Shown: in pieces, positions 44,457 through 52,958 of the stretch
How positions within the stretch are numbered: position 1 is the stretch's first letter
Layout of the letters: every line of letters starts with the position of its first letter
Source: Lapidilactobacillus achengensis
GTDB lineage: Bacteria; Bacillota; Bacilli; Lactobacillales; Lactobacillaceae
Direction of reading: 5' to 3'
Assembly: GCF_003946655.1 (NCBI RefSeq)
Contig: NZ_RHOV01000012.1
Coordinates: 1-64,000, forward strand
DNA: 64,000 nt
Position numbers and translations under genes: made by a program
The notes under the pieces: model-generated
What the model saw: the letters and a program-made list of their open reading frames with translations, nothing else
The model's database searches: none
Told to the model about the DNA's origin: nothing

Positions 44457-44965
44457 CAGCAATCAAGCATGAGGTTTTTAATGAACGAAGAATTGGTCTT
44501 GGGTACATCCAAAACTTCAAACTGGTTTTCTCACAATAAACAGACTGCAAAAATTCACGCTCAACAGATTGCCGAGCTGTCCATAGTTCCGTCCTTGAAT
44601 ATTTAGCAAAAAGAAGCGCCGATCGGTTCCATTGTGCGAACTCTTTCGGAGCAATATTTCAAAAATTTTTGGTAATTTAGTAGTCTAATAACAGCCAAAG
44701 CAAACTTTGATTAGCTACCCACCTGGTACAACTATTTTCCCAGCCGAGCTTGTATAGACAACTCAAAAACCGTTATGATAATGATAACAATGATGGTATT
44801 AATTCGAACGCAGAGCTTCAGAAGAATGATGACATCGATCCAGGCCATAACTGGGGCGGGTGCTACTATCATGCCGAGGATTTTCCACGTAGCCTTCGCT
44901 TCGATCGCACTTAACAACGCCACTTTGACAGCAACATATTTTGACGCAAACGAGGAGATCAGCCC
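44457..44965. other. Gap with possible short ORF and gene debris
   Basis: A 41-codon ORF at 44481-44606 (+, MNEELVLGTSKTSNWF.., GAGG upstream) could be a peptide gene but is unsupported. At 44712-44914 a start-less + frame reads LYRQLKNRYDNDNNDGINSN..DIDPGHNWGGCYYHAEDFPR, which looks like former coding sequence. Nothing else is seen. Confidence 0.3.
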
Positions 44966-45136
44966 ATGGACAAAGAACAACTACTCATCAAAATCGCTAA
45001 AAGTAGCTTGATGGTTCTTTTATTTTATCTTGTTCTAAACTATCATTTCGCAGGGTATGTTCAGCTCCTAATGTGGGTATCCATGGTGGCCCTTATTTGG
45101 ACGCCGAATAGCTTCGCAAACCGTCAAAGAAAATAA
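44966..45136 (+). CDS. Small membrane protein
   Basis: 56 residues, not found by longer-ORF scans. GAGGAG lies 8 nt before the ATG. MDKEQLLIKIAKSSLMVLLF begins a first hydrophobic segment (about 14-28) and a second runs about 33-46 (LLMWVSMVALIW); the end is basic (NSFANRQRK). A strong terminator follows after 10 bp. Function unknown. Confidence 0.55.
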   Translation: MDKEQLLIKIAKSSLMVLLFYLVLNYHFAGYVQLLMWVSMVALIWTPNSFANRQRK

Positions 45137-45145
45137 GAAATGCCA

Positions 45146-45180
45146 AAAACCTTGTCAGCCGGTAATCTGACAAGGTTTTT
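45146..45180 (+). terminator. Terminator
   Basis: AAAACCTTGTCAG and its complement with an 8-nt loop and T run. Confidence 0.85.
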
Positions 45181-45260
45181 TGATGGGGACATATTCAGAT
45201 ATGGCAAGTCTGCTGGTTTTTCTTCCGTGAGCGGCTATTGGCAACCGGCCGAAGTGAGCG

Positions 45261-45488
45261 TCAAGCCGCGCCCACTTCTGGGAATTGGCTCCGAATGCTC
45301 GTCGCCAATACGCGCTTGAGCTCATCAGCCTCGTCGGCACCATGATAACGCAACAAGGTCCCGATCCCCGCAAACACAAAACGGAGTCGCAAGCGAACGG
45401 ATGGCGTATCGGGCAATTGTTTGGTGGCCAGGACCGCTTCAGTCAAGGCATCGCTGAACGCCTTCATCCCGCCTTGATAAGAAAACAT
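45261..45488 (-). pseudogene. C-terminal remnant of a regulator, probably TetR family
   Basis: The 75 residues FSYQGGMKAFSDALTEAVLA.. and PDTPSVRLRLRFVFAGIGTLLRYHG resemble a TetR C-terminal dimerisation domain. GC-rich like the core genome. There is no DNA-binding half: at about 45490 the sequence changes abruptly to AT-rich DNA. The gene seems cut by an insertion or deletion. Confidence 0.5.
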
Positions 45489-45520
45489 TTGTCAACTCGT
45501 ATATCGTAACTTGATTCGGT

Positions 45521-45868
45521 TCACTTACTTTTAAAGCCGATAGTCGAAACTCCGATTTTCTCACGCAAGTGTTTCTGTAAATCTACATCTTTCGAAATTC
45601 GTCCCAAAGCAAATTTCGAATATCCGGATTGCAACCACATATTCGCAAGACCGTCCACAACTTGACCTTTAAGCGTACACAGTACACGTAAACCTTCAAA
45701 ATCATGCTCATCAAGCACCTGGTTCAGATGCATTTGACATGTTTCGACAATTATTTTCGGCTGAATCGCACCTGAAATGTTATCAACTCTACTAATAATA
45801 TCCGCTGTTGTCTTTACTTCTTTGGAATCTATAAACTGCGAACGTAGCGCCGAGTCAACAATGTTCTT
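45521..45868 (-). pseudogene. Start-less gene remnant, unknown family
   Basis: An open frame of about 115 codons from a TAA at 45871 to the stop at 45521 has no ATG, GTG or TTG in its first 45 codons: YIKNIVDSALRSQFIDSKEV.. and ISGAIQPKIIVETCQMHLNQ. The ATG at 45733 would give only 70 residues. The coherent reading frame suggests the 3' part of a larger gene. Family not recognised. Confidence 0.45.
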
Positions 45869-45880
45869 TATATATGATTA

Positions 45881-46192
45881 ATGAAAAACATAATAACTAA
45901 AAATAACCAACCGATCAAAGAAATTACTCAACAGGATATTCACAAGTTAAAAAACTGCTTAGAGCAACTAGCTTCGTGGCAAGAGCCGCTTAAACAAATG
46001 CATAATTTCTTTGATAATCGAGCAATTCCTTCGAATAAGAAAAAAATCATAAGAGAGTTTCACGCACAAGCTAGAATTTTCAAGATGTTCTATATGAACT
46101 TCATATTGAGTACAGATGCTTTAGAAGAGAAAGTTACAGATTTAGAAGGAAAAGAAAAAAATGAAAACGTGAAGAATCCATTATGGAAGTAA
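45881..46192 (+). CDS. AT-rich hypothetical protein
   Basis: 103 residues, helical and charged, Lys/Asn-rich (EITQQDIHKLKNCLEQLASW). Base composition is far below the core. Shine-Dalgarno is not clear. No family recognised; most likely a foreign gene in the scrap zone. Confidence 0.45.
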   Translation: MKNIITKNNQPIKEITQQDIHKLKNCLEQLASWQEPLKQMHNFFDNRAIPSNKKKIIREFHAQARIFKMFYMNFILSTDALEEKVTDLEGKEKNENVKNPLWK

Positions 46193-46442
46193 TATTTTAC
46201 AGGAAGATAGCTATCCCATAATTATGAATATTTAACTATCTACAGCTTATTTCAGATAAATAATGAGGTGATTCTTTTGCTTAAAACCAAACAACATAAA
46301 TCCTTTTTTTATTAGTGAGAACAAAGCCTTTGAAATAGATAATATTTTTTAGGTAGGCTACTATTTCTTATAATTGACTAATTATTCAAAACTATAAAGT
46401 GTGGTAAAATTATATGAATTATTATTAAAAGGGAGCTTTTGA

Positions 46443-46808
46443 ATGAGTACAAGAGAGCAAGCCATTTTATATTGGATTCTAATTTCACTTTTCCTTATTA
46501 TCATATTCGGAAGAAAAAATAATTTGTTGAATTCTTTAAAGGACAGCATTAAATCCATGATAGAATTTTTATTAAACCCTATTATTATAGTGATGATAGT
46601 AATCAATTTAATCTATTTAATTATAATCTATTATTTTGTATATATGGATAATTTGCAAATTTCATTATGGTACATAAAAGACTACTTAATTGTTTCATTT
46701 TTTTCAGTATTTCCAATTGTTGGGTATTTAAAAAAACAGAATTTTAGCGAATTAATTCTTGAAAAAAAACCGAATTGTTTAGTTTTGTGGCTATTCCGCT
46801 TTTCATAA
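46443..46808 (+). CDS. AT-rich membrane protein, N-terminal half (split by -1 frameshift at A8)
   Basis: 121 residues with GGGAGC upstream of the ATG and three hydrophobic segments (about 8-22, 42-68, 78-95). The last true residues are ELILEKK; after the A8 tract (46762-46769) the frame runs into an out-of-frame end (PNCLVLWLFRFS). One extra A, or a -1 slip, joins it exactly to the following frame (KKTELFSFVAIPLFINS). Together they make a ~365-residue membrane protein of unknown function with GC near 27%. Confidence 0.55.
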   Translation: MSTREQAILYWILISLFLIIIFGRKNNLLNSLKDSIKSMIEFLLNPIIIVMIVINLIYLIIIYYFVYMDNLQISLWYIKDYLIVSFFSVFPIVGYLKKQNFSELILEKKPNCLVLWLFRFS

Positions 46809-47539
46809 ATTCAACCTATACTTTGCCTGTTATCTGGGAAATGGTATTGATATTTATTATAACGATTCTTTCTGTATTTATAGCAGTTGCAAATCAAAAA
46901 GAAGACACAAAAATTGTTGCTAAGTTTTTTAACTTCTTTTTGATAAGTATAGGCTTGTTTATGCTAGTTACTGCGATAAATCAATTTTTGAAAAATATTA
47001 ATGATATTTTTTCATTAGATTTTTGGCTGTCATTTGGAATAGAACCTCTGGTTTGGGTATTAAATGTTCCTGTACTCTATTTAGCGAGAGAAATGATTTT
47101 TATTGAAAAGAAAGTAATATTTAGTCAATATAAAAATAGAGTATATTATTATGTAAAATACTCTGCGAAATTATTAGTAAGAAAATTAAAATTTAGAAGG
47201 TATGAACACCTTGATTCTGATGTATCAAACTATATTCAAGAAGCAAGAGAACTTTCCGCCATTGGAGGGAATAGGATATATATTAAGTTGAATAAAAAAG
47301 ATATATCAAATGAAATTTTAATAGCTATCGCTAGTGATGCAATTTTAGGGAGGAATAAGTTTACTAACATAAATAATCAAAGAGAGAAATATCCTAATGT
47401 AGTTGAAATGATAAACGTAGATAATGAATTGTGTGTATTCTGGCAAGATAATTTTGTATCTACTGATTATAGAGATACTAGAATAGACAAAATGAAAACC
47501 ATTGAATTGATAGAAGAAATTAAATTAGTTCAAAAATAA
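46775..47539 (+). CDS. AT-rich membrane protein, C-terminal half
   Basis: 254 residues if started at the TTG at 46775, which has no Shine-Dalgarno; an in-frame TGA lies just upstream at 46760. Four hydrophobic segments (about 3-12, 20-38, 50-66, 83-102) are followed by a soluble domain of ~140 residues (FRRYEHLDSDVSNYIQEARE, IYIKLNKKDISNEILIAIAS). It is best read as the continuation of the preceding ORF. Family not recognised. Confidence 0.55.
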   Translation: MFSFVAIPLFINSTYTLPVIWEMVLIFIITILSVFIAVANQKEDTKIVAKFFNFFLISIGLFMLVTAINQFLKNINDIFSLDFWLSFGIEPLVWVLNVPVLYLAREMIFIEKKVIFSQYKNRVYYYVKYSAKLLVRKLKFRRYEHLDSDVSNYIQEARELSAIGGNRIYIKLNKKDISNEILIAIASDAILGRNKFTNINNQREKYPNVVEMINVDNELCVFWQDNFVSTDYRDTRIDKMKTIELIEEIKLVQK

Positions 47540-47558
47540 AGTTCTATTGGTTGCAAAA

Positions 47559-47842
47559 TGTTGAGGGCAGCCACCAGATGTTACCACCTTCTGCCAAGCA
47601 TGTTACCATTCATAAATCAAGCAACCTCCGATATACTTTGGATACGCGTATAGAAAGCGCGTACATCAAATATATTGGAGGTTTTTCTTATGGCTATTCA
47701 GTATCGTAGGATTCTGGAGCTTTCACCAGATCATAGCCAACGGAGCATTGCCGCAAGCACTGGCCACTCTCGCCGGAAAGTCAAAGAGGTCATCGAGCGT
47801 GCTTTCGCTGATCACTTAACAACTGCCTTTGGATACTATTGA
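47559..47842 (+). mobile_element. IS21-family remnant (left end and istA stub)
   Basis: TGTTGAGGGCAGCC starts an IS21-like end, with ATGTTACCA repeated twice (47578 and 47603) as in the multiple terminal repeats of that family. GGAGG precedes an ORF at 47690-47842 that reads YRRILELSPDHSQRSIAAST and HSRRKVKEVIERA, the IstA N-terminal helix-turn-helix; it stops after 50 residues. The rest of istA, istB and the right end are absent. Confidence 0.75.
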
Positions 47843-47877
47843 AAATATTCGGCTCAATTTGTTGTGCTGACACAATC

Positions 47878-47897
47878 ATTCCCATTCAAGCGTATCT
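47878..47897 (+). other. Candidate left attachment site
   Basis: ATTCCCATTCAAGCGTATCT matches the guaA 3' end at 63102-63121 (ATTCCCACTCAATCGTAGCT) at 17 of 20 positions in direct orientation. On the - strand it reads T-L-E-W-E-stop, the guaA ending. It is 34 bp behind the integrase stop. Confidence 0.55.
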
Positions 47898-47930
47898 TCA
47901 GCGGCGCTAACCTGCGTCATCACTGGCTTC

Positions 47931-49205
47931 CTATGCCTCAACTGTCGTTTTGGCGGGGAGTTTGGCGGGGGTTAATTTATCGTACTTCACCGCCTGATTA
48001 CCCACGAACCGCACCTGATTCTGACCCGCTGTCTTGATCGTAATATTACCCGCAATCTGTTCGGCGATGTCGGCATCCAGCCCGCCCCACAAGTGCGAGT
48101 AGTGCTTCAGCGTAATCTCAGGTGACGAATGCCCTAAGCGCTTAGACAACACCAGCACTGAGACATTGAACTCATTGATGAGATACGACGCGTGACTGTG
48201 GCGCAGCCCTTTGCTTTCGACTGGATGCACCTTCGCTAACTTGGCGTAGCGGTGGATAATTCGCGAGATCGTGGACTTGGTCATCGGCAAGCCGTCGTAG
48301 GTCATGATGAAGTCATCAATCCCGCCCAAACCGAAACTCGTCTGCACCTCGCGCCAGCGCCGCAGAATCCCCACGGTGTCATCGTCGAGCGTCAAGATGC
48401 GCTTGCCGCTGTCTGTCTTCGTGTAGTCGTGGCGCTCCCAGTCATGCCGGTTCTTCATCACCAGCATGTGGTCAACGTGCAGCTGCTTCTTAGAGAGGTC
48501 AACATCCCGCCACCACAGCGCCGTGCCTTCGTTGACCCGCACGCCAGTCAGGAAGTACAGCCACAACATCACAAAGTTAAGGTGCCCGTAGATATCATCA
48601 ATGCAGATTTGCGCGATAACTTGTTCAAACTCAGCTTTCGTCCAAAATGGTACGCTGCTTTTGGCCTTGGGGATCGCCTTAACGCGCTTCGACACATTGC
48701 TGGACAGATACTGCATCTGCACCGCGTGGTCAAGGGACTTGCGGAAACCGCCGAACACCAATCCAGCATAGCCTTGCGAGTAGCCCGCACCGCCGTCTTT
48801 CTCATCTGTGAGCAACCACGTGCGGAAGTTCTGCACGTCGGTGATATCGATGTCACGCAGCAGCAAGTCGCCAAACCGCGCGATACAGATATCAAAGCTG
48901 CGATTACGGACAGCGAAGGTGCTTTCCTCCACGTCGGTTTTGTACGCTGGGATATACGAGTCTTTCATGAATTGGCGGTAAGTCATGCGGAAGTTCGTAA
49001 ACCCATGCGCCTCATGATATTCACGCTTCACCCGCGTCAGCTCCTTGTTCGCGGCAAACGCGGTACTGAATGGCATTCCTTGACTGTCCTTCCGCCCTTT
49101 CTTGCGGACGCGCTTGCCACTCATCTTGTCGGTGCCTAACTCGGTTTCATAGTAGAAGTTACCTTTGGCGTCTATGAATACGCCTGGATATTTGGTTTTA
49201 CTCAT
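47931..49205 (-). CDS. int: Tyrosine site-specific integrase
   Basis: 424 residues from the ATG at 49205. An AP2-like arm-binding N-terminus (KYPGVFIDAKGNFYYETELG), a SAM-like core-binding domain (about 75-185) and a catalytic domain with Arg in TGVRVNEGTALWW (about 225), HxxR-type LRHSHASYLI (about 335), LGHSS (about 358) and the nucleophile Tyr in LKHYSHLW (about 368). Upstream DUF3173 overlaps its start by 8 bp, as in Tn916/ICE relatives. It ends 34 bp from a guaA-like repeat, so guaA is its likely target. Confidence 0.95.
   Translation of the reverse strand: MSKTKYPGVFIDAKGNFYYETELGTDKMSGKRVRKKGRKDSQGMPFSTAFAANKELTRVKREYHEAHGFTNFRMTYRQFMKDSYIPAYKTDVEESTFAVRNRSFDICIARFGDLLLRDIDITDVQNFRTWLLTDEKDGGAGYSQGYAGLVFGGFRKSLDHAVQMQYLSSNVSKRVKAIPKAKSSVPFWTKAEFEQVIAQICIDDIYGHLNFVMLWLYFLTGVRVNEGTALWWRDVDLSKKQLHVDHMLVMKNRHDWERHDYTKTDSGKRILTLDDDTVGILRRWREVQTSFGLGGIDDFIMTYDGLPMTKSTISRIIHRYAKLAKVHPVESKGLRHSHASYLINEFNVSVLVLSKRLGHSSPEITLKHYSHLWGGLDADIAEQIAGNITIKTAGQNQVRFVGNQAVKYDKLTPAKLPAKTTVEA
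47948..47971 (+). repeat. Tandem GGCGGGG repeats, possible integrase arm sites
   Basis: TTTTGGCGGGGA and TTTGGCGGGGG are 13 bp apart inside the last codons of the integrase gene. The same motif pair occurs at 62990-63012 near the other element end and in weaker form at 61911-61933. Confidence 0.45.
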
Positions 49206-49404
49206 TCTCAACAGCTCCATTCATCGGTGATCCGAGAATGGACTCAACGACAGAACGCGGCACGCGCCCTAAGTTTCGGTTGAGATACAAGGGATACCCT
49301 TTTTGTACCATCCTTTGCTTCGCTTGTCTAATGATATCGCGCGCGGTGTGCTGCTTAAACCCTAATGCCATCAGATCTTGGTAGCAGACAAAACTCTTAT
49401 CCAA
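49198..49404 (-). CDS. DUF3173 family protein (excisionase-like)
   Basis: 68 residues: YQDLMALGFKQHTARDIIRQ and LNRNLGRVPRSVVESILG are the DUF3173 signature. Such genes sit directly before the integrase in many Firmicutes ICEs and are thought to act in recombination. It overlaps the integrase start by 8 bp. Confidence 0.85.
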   Translation of the reverse strand: MDKSFVCYQDLMALGFKQHTARDIIRQAKQRMVQKGYPLYLNRNLGRVPRSVVESILGSPMNGAVENE

Positions 49405-49481
49405 TTACGTCACTTCCTTCTCATTGATTGGAGTGAGATAATCAAACCAGATAGGACCCAAATCTTATCTGTGAAGGGTGA

Positions 49482-50762
49482 CTACTTGCTTTGGTCGGCA
49501 TAGTCGCTCTTTTTTGATGTCTCACTTGGTTCTGCATCCGTCAAAACGCCATTACGGTGGTGCTGATAGTGATGAATCAAATCCCAGTGCCGTTGGGTTA
49601 ACTTGCCGCCATCAATGATTGCCTTCAGTTCAGCGGTGCCGTTGTACTGATCAATCAGCTGCAACATCTTCAGCGACGGCGCGACCTGTTTCTTCAGCCA
49701 GCGGGTAATGTGTGCATAACTCAATGGTTCAGGATTGGTAGAAAGTCGCAGCTTATCGCGATTATTGCCAATGAAAGCATCCCAACGCGGATCTGTCGCC
49801 CACTGACTCTTCGCTTTATGACTTGGCGTCAAGAAACGCAGGTAACGGTTGATGATGCCGAACACCACTTTCTCCGGATCACGCTCCGCCAACAGATTCT
49901 TAATTGCAGCAGCGGCGCGTTTGCGACGTAACCGGACTTCAAAGCGTGTCCGTATCGGCTGATCTTCAATCGCAATCTCAGGGTGCTTCTGGTGTTGCTC
50001 AAAGGCCTTGTCATAAATACAGAAGTAAACTTCACTTTGCGGCGATCCCAGATACAAAGTTCTTCCCGATACCTCCCACTGCTTGGTGCGATTATCTCGG
50101 AAGCCGTGAAAACGCGAGGTGAATTCATCGCGGTCACACTTCTCAATCAAGGTCGGCACATCGAGCAAACCATTACGATCATTGATGGCGAGGTCAACAC
50201 GGGTGAAATGACCATCAAGGGCAATGCAGGTCTCTAAGAAGTCGTACCAGGTGCGATCCTGCTGGCGCAAGTACGATTCAACGTAGCGGCAGCCTTGACC
50301 TTTCAACTCAATCATCGTGCCACTATCCTCACTAGGATCATAACCGTCTGCATTTACATCTTGATATGGCGACAGCAACACGTCGATTTCGCCACATTTG
50401 AAGGTCGCACTGTAACCATAGCGCGCGCCTTCCTTAAGACTGAAGTGATTGAGGTTGAACTGGAACAACTCCGCCACCAGCTCTTCATAGTCGTGTGACT
50501 TGAAGGTGACGCCCAAATAATCAATACAGACGTCAATATTGTTCTGACCGGTCAGCGATCGCAGTGCCAACGTCAATCGCAATCGCGCTTGCTTGTTAAT
50601 CGGACTCTTCCCTGTCAGCAACTGGTTCAAATGCGACCGACTATAATCAGCCGTCTTCGCTAATTGACCCTGAGTAATCTTGTGCATGCGCATCTCATCA
50701 TGAAACTGGTTTAGCCAGTCGATATTCGTCATCCCGCCGACTAAGTTCAAATCTTTCAGCAT
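49482..50762 (-). CDS. MobT/Rep_trans family relaxase-replication initiator
   Basis: 426 residues from the ATG at 50762 (AAAGGAG 5 nt upstream). A Cro-like helix-turn-helix (ITQGQLAKTADYSRSHLNQL, about 31-50) precedes the Rep_trans domain (about 75-345; FTRVDLAINDRNG, YFCIYDKAFEQ, TRFEVRLRRKRA). This is the family of Tn916 Orf20 and ICEBs1 NicK, which nick oriT and start rolling-circle replication. An oriT-like inverted repeat lies 110 bp upstream. Confidence 0.9.
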   Translation of the reverse strand: MLKDLNLVGGMTNIDWLNQFHDEMRMHKITQGQLAKTADYSRSHLNQLLTGKSPINKQARLRLTLALRSLTGQNNIDVCIDYLGVTFKSHDYEELVAELFQFNLNHFSLKEGARYGYSATFKCGEIDVLLSPYQDVNADGYDPSEDSGTMIELKGQGCRYVESYLRQQDRTWYDFLETCIALDGHFTRVDLAINDRNGLLDVPTLIEKCDRDEFTSRFHGFRDNRTKQWEVSGRTLYLGSPQSEVYFCIYDKAFEQHQKHPEIAIEDQPIRTRFEVRLRRKRAAAAIKNLLAERDPEKVVFGIINRYLRFLTPSHKAKSQWATDPRWDAFIGNNRDKLRLSTNPEPLSYAHITRWLKKQVAPSLKMLQLIDQYNGTAELKAIIDGGKLTQRHWDLIHHYQHHRNGVLTDAEPSETSKKSDYADQSK

Positions 50763-50858
50763 GTTAGCTCCTTTCGAAGCAACCTGACAGCAAAGCCACC
50801 TATCTGCCCACGCAAAGTGGCTTGCCACCGGCGCTTTCGTCCTACTTACGTGTATTTT

Positions 50859-50895
50859 GTCTCTAATATTTGCCCCCCTATTAGAGACCGGGGGC
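50859..50895 (-). other. Predicted oriT / double-strand origin
   Basis: On the - strand GCCCCCGGTCTCTAATAGGGGGGC (24 nt; written here as two halves GCCCCCGGTCTC and TAATAGGGGGGC) is a G/C-flanked inverted repeat like the Tn916 and ICEBs1 oriT cores (CCCCCC, then TAACAGGGGGG). It overlaps a second perfect repeat, GTCTCTAATA (50859-50868) against TATTAGAGAC (50879-50888). Position just 5' of the MobT gene supports origin function. Confidence 0.65.
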
Positions 50896-51424
50896 TTGTG
50901 GCGGCCGGCTAACGCCGACCGCCGCCGCTCACGCTAGCGGCTTTCGCGCTGCACGCCGCGCGCGGCGGCGTTGCGTTGCGAGACCCTTCCGGAAGGTCTG
51001 TGAGAACTTTCGCTCTCACCATATACAGACGGTTTGTAGGACGCGTTTTGAAACTGAAAGTTGAACTGTAACAGGATTTTAATGTTACTGGCTAACGGAC
51101 TTGACGATACAGCTGGCGATACTGGCTCCAAGAAAAGAAATATTGATTCAATTTCTAAGCTCTTCTGCAAATTAAAATACCCATATCATCGACGGTATGG
51201 GCCGAGATATGGGCTTTGAAGTTGCTGAATAGAATTGATGGTGATGACGAAATCGGAAATGGGTGTCGCGACAGAACTTCTAAAGAGATTTTCCAATAAT
51301 TCTTGGCTGCTCACCTGGCTACATTAATCATCCCTTCTTCTTACTCGAACAACGAGTAACGTCGGTCACGTAGATCAAATGCCGGCTTAGTCCCTTCAAG
51401 GACATCAACAATTTGCGTATTAAT
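50896..51424. other. Gene-free segment between origin and IS1380
   Basis: It holds a GC-rich stretch with short inverted repeats (GACCTTCC/GGAAGGTC at about 50990-51000, GTGAGAGC-type arms at 51000-51020, GCCGCGCGCGGC at about 50955) close to the predicted oriT, then AT-richer DNA without coding signals. No gene is supported. Confidence 0.5.
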
Positions 51425-52896
51425 CCTGGATTATTCATAGAATTTCAAAAAAGCAGCGCAATCCCATGATTCACACGGGACTGCGCTGCTTTGGTGTTTC
51501 ACCCATTGGGTGCGCCTATATGCTAAGGTTGAGTCAACGAAAACCATCACGAAAGCGAGGCTTCACACCATCTCAACTTTAACCAGCTTATCCCTGCAAT
51601 GCAATACCAATGTGACTGTGACCGCCGACGGCGGTCAACTTTCAAATGACGCCGGGCTCGTTTTGTTCCAAGAGTTTCTTCATCGTATCAACTTTAGGCA
51701 ACTTGCCAATCAGTGCCTCAAGTTACCAGACCAACGACGATTCTGGAAGGCCTCGATGATCGACATCTTCTTGGAAAAATTGTTGCTCGACGTTGCCGGG
51801 TATTTACATGACAGTAGTGCCAATGACTGGCAACGTGATCCCGTACTGGCGGCCACCTTGGGTAGCTCTCGGCTAGTCTCACAGCCCTCACTTTCACGGT
51901 TTTTCAAGCGCCTTGAAGACGCCGACCTAGATGACTTTCGGAAGCTTATCTGGCAAGTAGCCGCCTTGGCTTTCCGTCTTAGTGGTCAATCCCGCTTCGT
52001 GCTGGATATAGACTCAACGCATTGTGATACTTTCGGTAATCAAGAACGGTCCGCCTTCAACGCTCACTATATGGCCTATGGATATCACCCTCAGGTTGTA
52101 TTTGATCAAGAGTCCGGGTTGCTCTTAGACGCCTTGATGCGCCCTGGCAATGAGTACACCGGCAAGGAAGCCGATAAGTTCGTCGAGACAACTTTTTCGC
52201 GCCTATCGGCGCTCCCTCAAAGCACCAGCGTCATCATTCGAGGCGATTCGGGGTTTGCTGCGCCAAAATTTTACGAGATGTGCGACACACATGGCGTCGA
52301 CTTTTTGGTTCGACTCAAGGCAAATTCAAAGCTTGGGAAGCTGGCAGAAACGGCCTTAGTGGATTGTCCTCCAAAATATGAAGAGAGCAAATGCGTCTAC
52401 CACGAATTCAAGTATCAGGCCGCGTCATGGGGTAAAGCTCGTCGTGTTATCGTATGTTCTACTCATACGGCAGATGAGCTAGTTCCCTGGAACCACGCAT
52501 TCGTAGTGACCAGCCTGGCCTCCGAGGCTCCAGAGACTTTGTTCAAGACCTATAGACAGCGGGGCAATGCTGAGAACCAAATTAAGGAGCTGAAATGCGG
52601 GTTTGGCTTTGACAAAACAGACAGCTCAACTTTTGCACGGAACACTGCACGAGCCTTGATCACCGGTATTGCCTATAACCTGGTTCAGCTCTTTAAACAG
52701 CTCTTTGTCTCGGAAGACCGTCGTTCAACGATCTCCTCGCTACGGTTCAGTCTCTTTCACATCGCCGGTAGGATTACTTGGCACGCCCGTCGTGTGGTGA
52801 TTCATCTTGCTTCTAACTATGTTTACAAGAACTGGTTTAGTCGGCTCATGGACGAAGTCCATCAGTTGGCGACCTGAACTGAATAACTGAATAGGT
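51425..52896 (+). mobile_element. IS1380-family insertion sequence
   Basis: It contains one transposase gene. The left end may start at CCTGGATTATTCA (51425); the right end may close at TGAATAACTGAATAGG (52896), an imperfect inverse. A strong hairpin with AAAGCAGCGCA arms (51449-51492) inside the left end would block read-in transcription. No target duplication is visible, so the ends are tentative. Confidence 0.65.
51510..52877 (+). CDS. IS1380 family transposase
   Basis: 455 residues from a GTG. The DDE domain shows VLDIDSTHCDTFGNQE (first Asp, about 165), VIIRGDSGFAAPKFYE (second Asp, about 248) and the Glu region RQRGNAENQIKELKCGFGF (about 350). The family's usual start falls near TLTSLSLQCNTNVTVTADGG, where the sequence has ATC rather than ATG, so the true start is unsure. 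Otherwise complete. Confidence 0.9.
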   Translation: MRLYAKVESTKTITKARLHTISTLTSLSLQCNTNVTVTADGGQLSNDAGLVLFQEFLHRINFRQLANQCLKLPDQRRFWKASMIDIFLEKLLLDVAGYLHDSSANDWQRDPVLAATLGSSRLVSQPSLSRFFKRLEDADLDDFRKLIWQVAALAFRLSGQSRFVLDIDSTHCDTFGNQERSAFNAHYMAYGYHPQVVFDQESGLLLDALMRPGNEYTGKEADKFVETTFSRLSALPQSTSVIIRGDSGFAAPKFYEMCDTHGVDFLVRLKANSKLGKLAETALVDCPPKYEESKCVYHEFKYQAASWGKARRVIVCSTHTADELVPWNHAFVVTSLASEAPETLFKTYRQRGNAENQIKELKCGFGFDKTDSSTFARNTARALITGIAYNLVQLFKQLFVSEDRRSTISSLRFSLFHIAGRITWHARRVVIHLASNYVYKNWFSRLMDEVHQLAT

Positions 52897-52958
52897 CGTG
52901 CGTCAAGCCGAAAACTGGGTCGGTCTGTTCGTGGTGCATCGATCACCAACTTCTCCGC

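Noticed and set aside
44732-45011. Overlapping open frames of 78-82 codons on both strands
   Set aside because: Neither has a Shine-Dalgarno; the third frame looks more coding-like and the well-supported small gene at 44966 overlaps them.
48252-49139. 295-codon open frame on the + strand
   Set aside because: It is antisense to the integrase gene, whose catalytic residues and family match are clear.
52877-52958. IS1380 insertion truncating the last gene of the defence operon
   Set aside because: The TrlF-like gene keeps its full ATPase C-terminus; the IS lies behind its stop codon.
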